DNA of 13,296 nucleotides from Phoronis pallida (lineage: Eukaryota > Phoronida > Phoronidae). The stretch lies in the NCBI GenBank assembly GCA_028565715.1, contig JAOXYC010172214.1, forward strand, positions 1 through 13,296, read 5' to 3'. The notes beneath the pieces were generated by a model. The model was not told where the DNA came from and searched no databases. It saw nothing but the letters and a program-made list of their open reading frames with translations. The stretch's first letter is position 1. Each line of letters starts with the position of its first letter. The position numbers were made by a program, and so were the translations under genes. Below are positions 1 to 7,347 of this stretch, one piece after another.

Positions 1-249
1 CACTGATAAAGATAAAGATACATGCTTAATTTGACCATTTAAATCAGGGTTTTGCCATTTGATATGCATACTTTCTTCATCATTAGGCCATCAATAAAAT
101 TATTGGTGTCTTTTAAAAATACTGTTAATCTAAAATAATCAAGGATTGCATTTTACATTTGATATAAAAAACCAGGCCCAAAAGCTGCCTTTTAAAATCT
201 GGTTTGTATGCATATGTCCTTCACTATATTAGGTATGTTCCTTTTTCAG
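1..249 (+). other. ZSWIM2: Intron of ZSWIM2, 3' portion
   Basis: This stretch precedes the first coding exon in the window and ends in a CTTTTTCAG acceptor. It is AT-rich and I see no coding potential or repeat in it. The exon carrying the first half of the ZZ finger must lie to the left of the window. Confidence 0.7.
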
Positions 250-334
250 ATGCAACACCTGTTTTGACTTCCACTTGTGCCAAAGCTGCTTCAATACAAC
301 ATTCCACAACGAACATTCATTCTTTTATAGACAG
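250..334 (+). CDS. ZSWIM2: ZSWIM2 exon: second half of ZZ zinc finger
   Basis: The exon lies between CTTTTTCAG and GTGAGT. Its first base is the third base of a split codon, and it ends in phase 0. It encodes CNTCFDFHLCQSCF and then FHNEH: two CxxC pairs (Cys codons at 251, 260, 278 and 287) and an HxxH pair (305 and 314). The CxxC-x5-CxxCF...HxxH layout is the classic C-terminal half of a ZZ finger, a two-zinc protein-interaction module. The ATG overlapping the exon start is not a start codon, because it is out of frame. Confidence 0.9.
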
Positions 335-3300
335 GTGAGTATTTTGAATTAAAGTGAATCTATGTTACAGGTCCCCTTAAATACAGTCATTAGCAATATC
401 TCATGTTTAGCTGTCTAGTTTGTCTTCAACATTGAGTTATAATTAGTGTTCACAACAGTCAATTGTCTGGGATATTTCAAATAGAATGATAAAGACGATG
501 CTGAAAGCAAAGAAATAATGTTTATTCATAAATATTTTTTAGTATTATTCTCTAAGGCCATTGGGTAACAGTACAGCTGGGCCACCAAGACTCCCGAATT
601 AGCCGAGAGTCTCTAGAGTATTTTGATACTAAATAAACACTTTAAAACTCCTCTCACAGATTTGAACACCAGATGGCCCATCTGGAACAATGTAACATTA
701 AGAATCTCTAGTATTAGGAAAGTGAATCTCCAATATTTGGACCATATGTGGTTGACTAGCCTGGTACAGTTCAAATGACATTGTAAGGGTTAAAATAAAC
801 ATAACAATAATAATGATCGATTCAAGTTTGTTTTCAGTTTTATCACTTCATAAATGTCATCTTTATGCATCCACCTGTGGTCGCATTCACATTAACACTT
901 GAGAAAAAAAACAATCAGGTACTTCCTTTTTCAGAAAAGTAATCAGAGATGGCAGCCTGTCAAGAGAGGAAGTGGAACAGCACTGCCCTCTGCAGTGGTA
1001 AATAGTTTGTTAAGTCGTGACATCACCGATGATGACTATGATCTTTTACTACAGTTAGATAGGTAATTAGTTTACAAAGGTTGATTGTCAGGATAAACCA
1101 GTAGAAATATATTCTGTTTTTTTGCTTTTATGCTTAGAACAACTGTTTTTAAAGTTAAGAATTATTGACAACCTGTCATTGCGATGTTTTGTTAAAGCCA
1201 TACATTGCTATTTAGTAAATAATGTAATGTGAAATTTTAAATTGAATGAGGTCGATGGTATTAATTTTTTTGCTATGAATTTAATTTCTTTACATTTGTC
1301 CAAGCATATAAATGCCTTCGATTCTTAGAAAGCCTATATTCAGATAGCCAATCTGAAGTATCGATGACGGCATATGATAAAACTGACATCAACTGCTAAG
1401 TATCAAAACTGTATTTTTGATAAATAATGAAGGTAGTAAGAAGGCTGTATTTCCTTCAGGTTTTCATTTTTGATTTCCTTAACTTGTTTCGTATATTTTC
1501 AGTGATTCTACCAACCAAGGTAGTGACATTCCTGAGCATGTGGTCAGATCATTTCCACTAGAGAAAGTACGAGAGAACTCAACACTACTATCAGCTGGTC
1601 AACAGTGTTGTGTCTGCCTCAGGCCATACCAGGTTGGACAGAGTATAAGACGGTTGCCATGCCGACATAAGGTAGTTCTGAGATTTTGAAATAGTCTTGT
1701 TTTCAACTAAAGAGACAACTATTCTCAATTCAAAATAATATTCCATAATTATTTAATAGTCAAAACATATTCACTAAATGATAATACTAGGAGACTGAAG
1801 ATTTTGAAGCGTCCAAACATTTCCAACCTCTCTCTAAGGGTCTCGATCAAGATCCTTAGAGAGAGGTTGGAAATCTTTTGAGGCTTCAAAATCTTCAGTC
1901 ACCTAGTGAGTGAACATGTATTGACCATCAAAACAGGAGACAATGAACAATTTCTTTACCAATTATTTAATTATTATAGTTCCACCAAGAGTGTATTGAC
2001 CACTGGTTACTCCACCAGCGACAGACATGTCCAGTTGATGGTCAAGTGGTCTGGGATCCAGTCAGTGCAGCATTAGAAGAACAAGAGAGACGCATCAGGA
2101 AAAGGTATTTTAGACACATTTATTCTTGGCTTAATAAATATTCAGTGCTTCTATGGCATTTTTTATGCAGAAACTCAAAGCACTTTACAATACTTGGCAT
2201 CAATACCCATTAAATTTGCAATATTCTTCCAAATTCAACCAATTCAATTGTCATTAGTAGTTTTCAATATTTTGATTCTTGATTATTTTATATTGCAAGA
2301 TTTATCTTTAATGAAAGTTGCGTTTTTTCGCCCAACTTTAAATCAAATTATATCCACACACTTGTTAGCAGTTCTTGCCAATTTATTAGAGAGGTTTGGC
2401 TACATGTTATAACGCAAACGTGAACGTGTAGCTTTGTTGAAATTACACGTTCACGTTTGTGTTCAAATGTTTATGTTTGGCACAACAATGTGTACGTGTA
2501 AAAAAACAAGATGGATTTTATGGAATATGCAATGCTGGAAGAGAATTATTTAGACTTTATGATGTTAGGGGGCGAACAAACAATGTTATATCTAACGTCA
2601 ATGACCGACTAAGTGTACTAATACGAACTTGCTATTTGAATAACCTTTCACGTCAATTTTTTTTTCAAATATGCAGTTTAAAATTCAAACAAAATAAAAA
2701 CAAGAACATTTATTTAACGAAAATCATTATAGTTTTAAGTTTTACACCCTTTGGTTGATTTTGAGTGAAAATGCAATTCAAAACATATTTGTTTTACAAT
2801 GCTTGGTTGGTTTCCTTTTCAAGTCAAAATCGTCAACGTGAAGGTGGTCTCGCAAAAAAGGTTATATTTCAAACATTTTACAAACAAAGACAGATTTTTT
2901 TAGATATATGAGTTCTTGGACAGTTAATCTATCTACCAATATAAAAAACCTGACTTGCATGACCATTCTTTAACGGTTAAATCAGCATTCAAAGTACACG
3001 TTTAGCCATACGTGAAAAAGGCTGTCTACACGTTCAGAACGCGAGCGAAAAACTTGTGTGAACTTGAAAAAGTAAGACAACGTTGTGTCACAATAGGAAA
3101 AAAGATATACGTCACACATTCACGTGTAGCCAAACCTCTCTAATTAAAGGAACTCACCTTCAGTGTATTTTGGGGGGTTTTGAACCAGAGCGTTAAGGTT
3201 TTAAATTTATGGCTTGAAATACTCATCTTGATGTGTTCAATCACATTCAAAAAGAAAAACAGACATTTCTCGCCAATTTCAAGCTTCAATCTAACAACAA

Positions 3301-6085
3301 CAAAACTGAATTGTAGGTCGTCATTTAACGAGCTTTAAATCCAGGACGATTAACTTTTCAACGTTGACAGTTGAACCTTTGCTGAGCCATTTGCGATGAT
3401 AAAAATGCAACTTTTGTTCAGTTTTGTTCAGCTGTTTTGAGCGTTTGAATGGGGGTAGTTTTTGTTATTGTTACCGGTGAGGTGTGTCTCTTTAATTGAT
3501 TTTTCTCTCATTAATAATGATTGTTGATGATTACTTAAAACTGTGTGGGACCTTATATTTTCTCTTTGACAAATTAATTTTTATTATCAGGGAGCGTCAA
3601 GCAGCTCTGTCCTCCAATCAACAGTTGCCACAGCAAGAGAACATTCTAGAAATTCCTGGAGTAGGAATAGTTCGACAGGCAGGGGGCAGCACCAACAACC
3701 GTGGGACTAGGAGAGTCAGTGGTAATACTCAGCATGCAAGGACACACCATAACTCAGCAGAAATGAACTTTGAACTGAGTGGAACAAGCTACTCAGCTGC
3801 TCAGGATGGTATAAGGTACTAATTGTCTGTCTCTTTTAACCAATTATTACTTGGAAGTATTGAATAATGGAAAAAAGTCTTGGATTTTTAACATGCCGTG
3901 ACTTGCCTTTTTGGCAGATCAGTATTTGTGATTTTGAATTTTAGTAAGGAAAATGTGTGGCTTATCATAAATTCCAATTTTGTGACAATAAATTAAATAT
4001 TTTTTTATGAATTACTTTTACAGCAGTAGCAATTCAGTAGATCCACCAAGCAACCCACAGGCAAGCCAATCACGAATGCAGGACATCATCCGTCGTATAC
4101 CAAAGAGAATAACACGACAACCAAGTACAGAATCCTCATCATCATCAATACCATCATATAACAGTGCACCAGATATATCCTCACTCAACCTCGGAATTCC
4201 TGAACCAGTCAACACAACCTCAGGAACTCGCACTCAACAAAACGGACAATTACATAGAATGCCCGTAGCGCCATCTATCCCTGCTAGTCATAGCTCACCG
4301 AATGTTGCAGGTCTGAATCTTGGAATTCCGGAAAGTTCAAATATGTTGAACTCTCCAATTCTAAGACGAGGCTCACATCACCAGAGTACTGAAAGAATAC
4401 CAATAGCTCCATCCATTCCGATGTCACAGTCACCACTAGGTGTCGCCACTCTCAGTCTTGGTCGATCAGAACCTGTCAGTGCTCCACCATTGTCAAGGAA
4501 ACCACCAGTAGCACATCACGCTGACAGTGGTGAGTTGCAATCGTTTTTTTCTTTCATGAACAAAAACAATTAACAAAAATATTAAGGTTATGAATGAGTA
4601 CCTGCAATGACCTTCATTCTTTAGTAATTTACAATAAAACTAGGCATTTTCAACCCGTAAAAGTATATATTTTCCAAAAGCAGACATATTTGGGCATCTG
4701 ATAAAATATTTTTTATCTAATAGTCGTTTTCCGTTTTATGGCAAATGTGTTTTTTTGTAAAAAAATCCGTTTTTCGAAAGGTACATCGATAGGGAAAAAA
4801 CCTGTAAACATATTTTTATAAATTTTTTCTGTGAAAATATACCACATGGACACAAAAATGCTGTTAGGAAATTTAAAAATAAATGGCTAGTTGCGTTTTT
4901 ATGTTCTTTCAAAGCACAAAAAAGTAGTCCGCCCGCCATTTTGACTACTTTTTGGTGCTTTGAAAGAACATAAAAACAAAACTAGCCATTTATTTGAAAT
5001 TTCCTAACAGCAGGTTTTTTCCCAATCTATGTACCTTTCGAAAAACGAATTTTTTTACAAAAAATACATTTTCCATAAAACGGGGAAAAACTATTAGATA
5101 AAAAAACATTATTTTATCAGATGCCCAAATATGTCTGCTTTTGAAAAATATATACTTTTATGGGTTGAAAATGCCTAGTTTTTTTGTAAATTGCTAAAGA
5201 ATGAAGGTCATTGCAAGTACTCATTCATAACCTTAAGAACCACAAAAAATTAATAAAGTATTGAACAGTATTTACTGACCAAGTAGGTCTTTTTCATTAT
5301 GCCAAAATGAAAATAATGTAATCAAATATAAAAGTTAGTCTCACAATTGTGCACCTTTTTCAAGATTCAGAGTCAATAAGTAGACAACAAAGAGCACGTA
5401 ACAGAGCAAGGGACACGAGACAAACAAGGAGCTCAAGTGGTAACCGTAGCAACAGAGCACGATCAGCTTCCAGAGATAGGAGCAGTAGTAATGAGAGAAG
5501 GGTTAGTGAGTTTATAACATAAACTGTTATTGAATTCAGGAATGAAAAATGTTGTAATGCCGACTTAAATTAAATCAATTCAAGGCAAATGGAATCTATT
5601 TTAAGGAAACAAATGTCAGTGTTTCCACTCCAAGAAAAAGTCAAATCTCAATCTCCCCAGGTTTTATTATTTGACAGAGTGCAACAGAAAATCTATCACA
5701 TACCATATCCATAGCCTAATAAGTGATTAAAATTTCACAACAGACCAAAACCGATGACAGAAATATGCATCCATTTATTTATGAATGTGGGTGCATTAAT
5801 ACCCAAATCTCATTTTCAGGGGTTTTCCGATCCAGTTAATAATTCAACTGTCAGATGTAAATTTAAATTTTACAATTAATATGCAATCTCTTGCAGGGAT
5901 CCAACGGTCTATTTCTTGGTTCTGGGCCACCTATCCCCCAACGCACACCAAACAAGTCAAAGAATCGTGTGACTGCACAACCTAGAAGTGCCATGAATAA
6001 CCAACAGCACAGACCGGATACAAATATAGCATTAACTGGGAATGCACTGCAAGGCCTGAATATAGCAGATCTCTTACAATCATAG
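250..6085 (+). CDS. ZSWIM2: ZSWIM2-like E3 ubiquitin ligase, 3' part (eight coding exons, 5' end outside window)
   Basis: Joined exons are 250-334, 935-1062, 1503-1671, 1980-2104, 3591-3815, 4024-4529, 5365-5501 and 5897-6085, giving about 520 residues and a TAG stop. All introns are GT-AG and the phases match. The order is the second half of a ZZ zinc finger, a linker with an acidic DITDDDYD stretch, a RING finger, then a low-complexity tail rich in Ser, Gln, Arg and Pro. ZZ followed by a C-terminal RING is the order known for ZSWIM2, whose SWIM domain and first RING would lie upstream. The vertebrate protein is a self-ubiquitinating, testis-enriched E3 that promotes death-receptor apoptosis; that role here is inferred from family only. 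The tail is poorly conserved in the family, so its exon ends are less certain than those of the ZZ and RING exons. Another ZZ plus RING protein is possible but less likely. Confidence 0.85.
335..934 (+). other. ZSWIM2 intron, no gene
   Basis: A 600-bp intron between the ZZ exon and the linker exon. It contains a small hairpin near 588-611 (AGACTCCCG against CGAGAGTCT) and a short A run at 904-911. I see no coding segment. Confidence 0.7.
935..1062 (+). CDS. ZSWIM2: ZSWIM2 exon: ZZ-RING linker
   Basis: A TTTTTCAG acceptor starts this exon in phase 0 and GTAATT ends it in phase 2. It encodes a basic stretch (KSNQRWQPVKRGSG) followed by LPSAVVNSLLSRDITDDDYD and LLLQLD. The second part looks like an amphipathic, acidic helix before the RING; such a 'discern what is next' linker is typical of ZSWIM2 between ZZ and RING2. 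It has no zinc ligands of its own. Confidence 0.85.
1063..1502 (+). other. ZSWIM2 intron, nothing notable
   Basis: A 440-bp AT-rich intron between the linker exon and the first RING exon. No reading frame, repeat or RNA gene is apparent. Confidence 0.7.
1503..1671 (+). CDS. ZSWIM2: ZSWIM2 exon: RING finger, first part
   Basis: The exon runs from an ATATTTTCAG acceptor to GTAGTT and ends in phase 0. It encodes the first RING ligands: CCVC (Cys codons at 1606 and 1615), then PCRHK (Cys 1660, His 1666), with 14 residues between the second and third ligands. The preceding LEKVRENSTLLSAGQQ segment leads into the finger. The RING is completed in the next exon, where the reading frame continues directly into FHQEC. 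Confidence 0.9.
1786..1907. repeat. About 122-bp foldback hairpin in a RING-splitting intron
   Basis: The two arms run from about 1786 to 1846 and from about 1851 to 1907. Best-matching blocks are CCAACCTCTCTCTAAGG against CCTTAGAGAGAGGTTGG and TGAAGATTTTGAAGC against GCTTCAAAATCTTCA, with small bulges between. The loop is short, around GATCAAGATC. It could be a small foldback transposable element or a transcribed hairpin. It lies in the intron at 1672-1979. Confidence 0.75.
1980..2104 (+). CDS. ZSWIM2: ZSWIM2 exon: RING finger, second part, with Asp as the last ligand
   Basis: A TTATTATAG acceptor starts the exon, and GTATTT ends it in phase 2. It encodes FHQECIDHWLLHQRQTCPVD: His (1983), Cys (1992), Cys (2028) and Asp (2037). 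Together with the previous exon this gives C-x2-C-x14-C-x-H-x2-H-x2-C-x11-C-x2-D. The usual final Cys is Asp, as in RBX1, whose Asp is a known zinc ligand. A charged helix (ALEEQERRIRKR) follows and crosses into the next exon. Confidence 0.92.
2389..3140. mobile_element. 752-bp TA-flanked inverted-repeat element (MITE-like)
   Basis: The ends carry the same 16-bp inverted repeat GAGAGGTTTGGCTACA, at 2389 reading inward and at 3140 reading inward on the other strand. Each end abuts TA (2387-2388 and 3141-3142), the target duplication of Tc1/mariner-type elements. No transposase is encoded; the small open frames inside show no domain. The element contains several short ACACGTTCACGT-like motifs and a perfect stem-loop at 2415-2459. 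It sits in the intron at 2105-3590. Family assignment is inference. Confidence 0.65.
2415..2459. repeat. Perfect 16-bp stem-loop inside the TA-flanked element
   Basis: CAAACGTGAACGTGTA (2415-2430) is the exact reverse complement of 2444-2459, with a 13-base loop between. It lies just inside the left end of the element at 2389-3140. Subterminal hairpins like this are known in MITEs and foldback elements. Confidence 0.85.
3144..3495. mobile_element. Possible second short element abutting the first
   Basis: AATTAAAGGAACTCACC at 3142-3158 matches AATTAAAGAGACACACC on the opposite strand ending at 3496 at 14 of 17 positions. Both ends sit at TTAA (3144-3147 and 3492-3495), so this could be a 344-bp TTAA-flanked element. 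The ends are imperfect and the interior has no structure I recognise, so this is tentative. Confidence 0.35.
3591..3815 (+). CDS. ZSWIM2: ZSWIM2 exon: start of disordered tail
   Basis: A TTATTATCAG acceptor precedes it and GTACTA follows; the exon ends in phase 2. The first codons (RERQAALSSNQQ) continue the charged helix from the RING exon. After that it is polar and low in complexity (Gln, Asn, Ser, Gly), with one more hydrophobic patch, ILEIPGVGIVRQ. I recognise no domain. The frame stays open on both sides through the joined phases, which supports the exon. The donor GTACTA is weak, so the 3' end could move slightly. Confidence 0.75.
4024..4529 (+). CDS. ZSWIM2: ZSWIM2 exon: tail with three copies of an APSIP...LNLGIPE repeat
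   Basis: This is the largest coding exon here, from a TTTTACAG acceptor to GTGAGT, ending in phase 1. It encodes about 168 residues of Ser/Pro/Arg-rich, probably disordered chain. A repeat of about 22 residues occurs three times, at 4142-4207, 4268-4336 and 4406-4474. Its core reads (A)PSIP.S.S...(V)A.LNLGIPEP. No known domain is visible. The short hydrophobic LNLGIPE core in a disordered setting suggests a repeated docking motif (inference). Confidence 0.8.
4530..5364 (+). other. ZSWIM2 intron hosting a large palindrome
   Basis: An 835-bp intron, most of which is the TTAA-flanked foldback at 4586-5232. What is left on either side is ordinary AT-rich intron. Confidence 0.7.
4586..5232. mobile_element. 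647-bp TTAA-flanked full-length palindromic (foldback) element
   Basis: The left end GGTTATGAATGAGTA (4586) is the inverted copy of the right end (to 5232), and TTAA flanks both (4582-4585, 5233-5236). The two arms are inverted copies along almost their full length, with scattered mismatches, and meet at a 13-base spacer at 4930-4942. The left arm has 56 bases (4805-4860) with no partner in the right arm. TTAA target sites are typical of piggyBac-like elements. No transposase is encoded. The open frames seen inside are by-products of the AT-rich arms. Confidence 0.8.
5365..5501 (+). CDS. ZSWIM2: ZSWIM2 exon: Arg/Ser-rich segment
   Basis: It lies between TTTTTCAAG and GTTAGT and ends in phase 0. 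The exon is short, with about 45 residues dominated by Arg, Ser, Asn and Gln (for example RARNRARDTRQTRSSSGNRS), similar to RS-like basic tails. It has no zinc ligands or fold motif. A second donor (GTGAGT at 5506) exists four bases downstream but would break the frame into the last exon, so 5501 is preferred. Confidence 0.7.
5502..5896 (+). other. ZSWIM2 intron, nothing notable
   Basis: A 395-bp AT-rich intron before the last coding exon. I see no other feature in it. Confidence 0.65.
5897..6085 (+). CDS. ZSWIM2: ZSWIM2 last coding exon and stop
   Basis: A CTCTTGCAG acceptor opens the exon in phase 0. It encodes 62 residues, Pro/Asn/Gln-rich at first (GSGPPIPQRTPNKSKNR) and ending in a hydrophobic patch, NALQGLNIADLLQS, before TAG at 6083-6085. 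The LQGLNIADLL end resembles the A.LNLGI core repeated in the tail exon at 4024-4529, so it may be a fourth, degenerate copy (inference). The exon is followed directly by an AT-rich, non-coding 3' UTR. Confidence 0.75.
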   Translation, partial: GSNGLFLGSGPPIPQRTPNKSKNRVTAQPRSAMNNQQHRPDTNIALTGNALQGLNIADLLQS

Positions 6086-6830
6086 TACTAAGCTTTGTCT
6101 ATTTACTTTCTTGCTCAATTTCTTCATTATTTCACTGTACATGTAGAACACATCAGTCTCACCTAAATCAGATTCATAAAAGAAATCGTGCAAAATCAAG
6201 GGGATCGTGTGCAACAGGCAATTCAATTTCATATTGATAAAGAAATAGGGCTGGGCTCAGAACATTTTTTTGTTATTTGACAAGTTTTTGCTTTTAACAA
6301 TGTCCTTTTAATATTTTGTACAATTATCGGACAGTAAATTTTATCTTGATGTATCTTTGGCGAGACAACCATCCCGAACTTATTGCATTTTAAAACATAT
6401 TTTAGTTTTAAAACCAAAAAGGTTTGGTCTCAGAGTATAAGTATGGGATGAGAGATTACTTTGTTTGTTTAGCTTTGTATTTCAAGAAAAATGCCTTCCG
6501 ATTTATTTGCTCCACTTATATCTGTCAGTATAAAATGTAAAACACATTGGTCTTAGTCTATTGAAGATACTGTATTCTTGATTGGCAGCAAGCTATTTAG
6601 TAAATCATTACAGAGGATTTACTATATAGTCTTCAATGAAATGAATTGCTTATTGTCCCCTGAAAATTGGTTGAACCGAGGGTAAAACTAGAAGACATTG
6701 GCCTTTTAGGTTGAAATCTATGTACACTTTATGCTCAAACCTTAATGTGGTAAAACAAAATAGTGTGATAGAACGAGAATGCTGTGATATAACAATAGTT
6801 AATAAAGTCAAGAAATATTTTTTGAAATAT
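6086..6830 (+). other. ZSWIM2: ZSWIM2 3' UTR
   Basis: The sequence after the TAG has no reading frame of note and no splice-site pattern that I would trust. The first AATAAA downstream of the stop is at 6801-6806, so the UTR is about 740 bases. The exact cleavage position is estimated from the usual 10-30 base spacing. Confidence 0.6.
6801..6806 (+). terminator. Polyadenylation signal of ZSWIM2
   Basis: A canonical AATAAA, the first on the plus strand after the stop codon at 6085. A T-rich, GT-containing stretch (TGTTTTATTCATTGTC) follows at 6832-6847, as expected of a downstream element. Cleavage would fall at about 6816-6836. Confidence 0.65.
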
Positions 6831-7202
6831 CTGTTTTATTCATTGTCATCAAAACAATACTTTGAACTGCTGAGAAACGGATGACTTTGCACAAATTACC
6901 ATTCAATTCAAGATTTTTTCACTGGAAAATTTCGTATACACTATTCCAACAATACAATTAGTTAGTGATCCTTGTAAAATGTATCGATCCATGAACCCGA
7001 CATCATCAGTGTGCCACATATATACCATGATTGTTTTTTTTTTAATAAACACAATAGAACAGTTGAACTGTTAGTGGGGAAACATTTCTAAAGAATTTTG
7101 ACAACCACCAACCATGATCTAAGACAAAAAAAATACACTGGCAAAAGTCGCTGATAACATTATATGTTGCAGGTATCAATAAACGTCAAAGATCAGTCAA
7201 TA
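6815..7202 (-). other. ELP2: ELP2 3' UTR
   Basis: This is non-coding sequence between the ELP2 stop codon and its likely polyadenylation signal. It contains a T run at 7033-7043 and no open frame. Plus-strand AATAAA hexamers at 7044-7049 and 7178-7183 lie within it, but they are past the stronger ZSWIM2 signal. Confidence 0.55.
6835..6840 (-). terminator. Polyadenylation signal of ELP2
   Basis: TTTATT on the plus strand is AATAAA on the minus strand. It is the first canonical signal after the ELP2 stop at 7203, giving a UTR of about 380 bases with cleavage at about 6825-6805. A weaker ATTAAA on the minus strand at 7041-7046 could be used instead. The signal lies inside the likely downstream element of the opposing gene. 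Confidence 0.55.
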
Positions 7203-7347
7203 TCATAAAGAATCTAGGTTGATATTGTAAATTCTAACAAGATGATCTAGTCCACAGCTTGCCAGCTGTATATATTTATCACTGGATTCTTGGCTACTGA
7301 GATGCTTCTTGAACTGAACCCGCTTTACTGTCCTGTGATGGGCAGAT
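7203..7347 (-). CDS. ELP2: ELP2 last coding exon and stop
   Basis: The acceptor is TTTACTTCAG. The first base completes a split Gln codon. The exon encodes [12 protein letters not shown] and, after a loop, [19 protein letters not shown] before TGA at 7203-7205. This is the last WD blade, with the G.D..VRIY strand closing the propeller. The frame also remains open for 38 bases into the intron upstream, which should not be taken as coding. Confidence 0.93.

Noticed and set aside
248-252. ATG at the start of the ZZ exon as a start codon
   Set aside because: It is out of frame with the zinc-ligand reading and is created by the acceptor AG next to TG; the exon clearly continues from upstream.
2194-2758. 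Two open frames (72 and 99 residues) in an intron
   Set aside because: They lie in and next to the TA-flanked repeat, are AT-driven, have no domain and are not linked by sensible splice sites.
4018-4233. Minus-strand open frame opposite the tail exon
   Set aside because: It is the antisense shadow of the ZSWIM2 tail exon, which has frame-consistent splice sites and internal repeats.
4736-4939. Minus-strand 67-residue frame in the palindrome
   Set aside because: It arises within a palindromic arm, has no recognisable domain and no splice context.
5505-5511. GTGAGT donor as the end of the Arg/Ser exon
   Set aside because: It is a stronger donor motif, but using it shifts the frame so that the last exon no longer reads GSNGLFLGSG through to its stop.
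7044-7183. Plus-strand AATAAA at 7044-7049 and 7178-7183 as the ZSWIM2 end
   Set aside because: They are possible but lie beyond the first signal at 6801 and inside the opposing UTR; kept only as alternatives.
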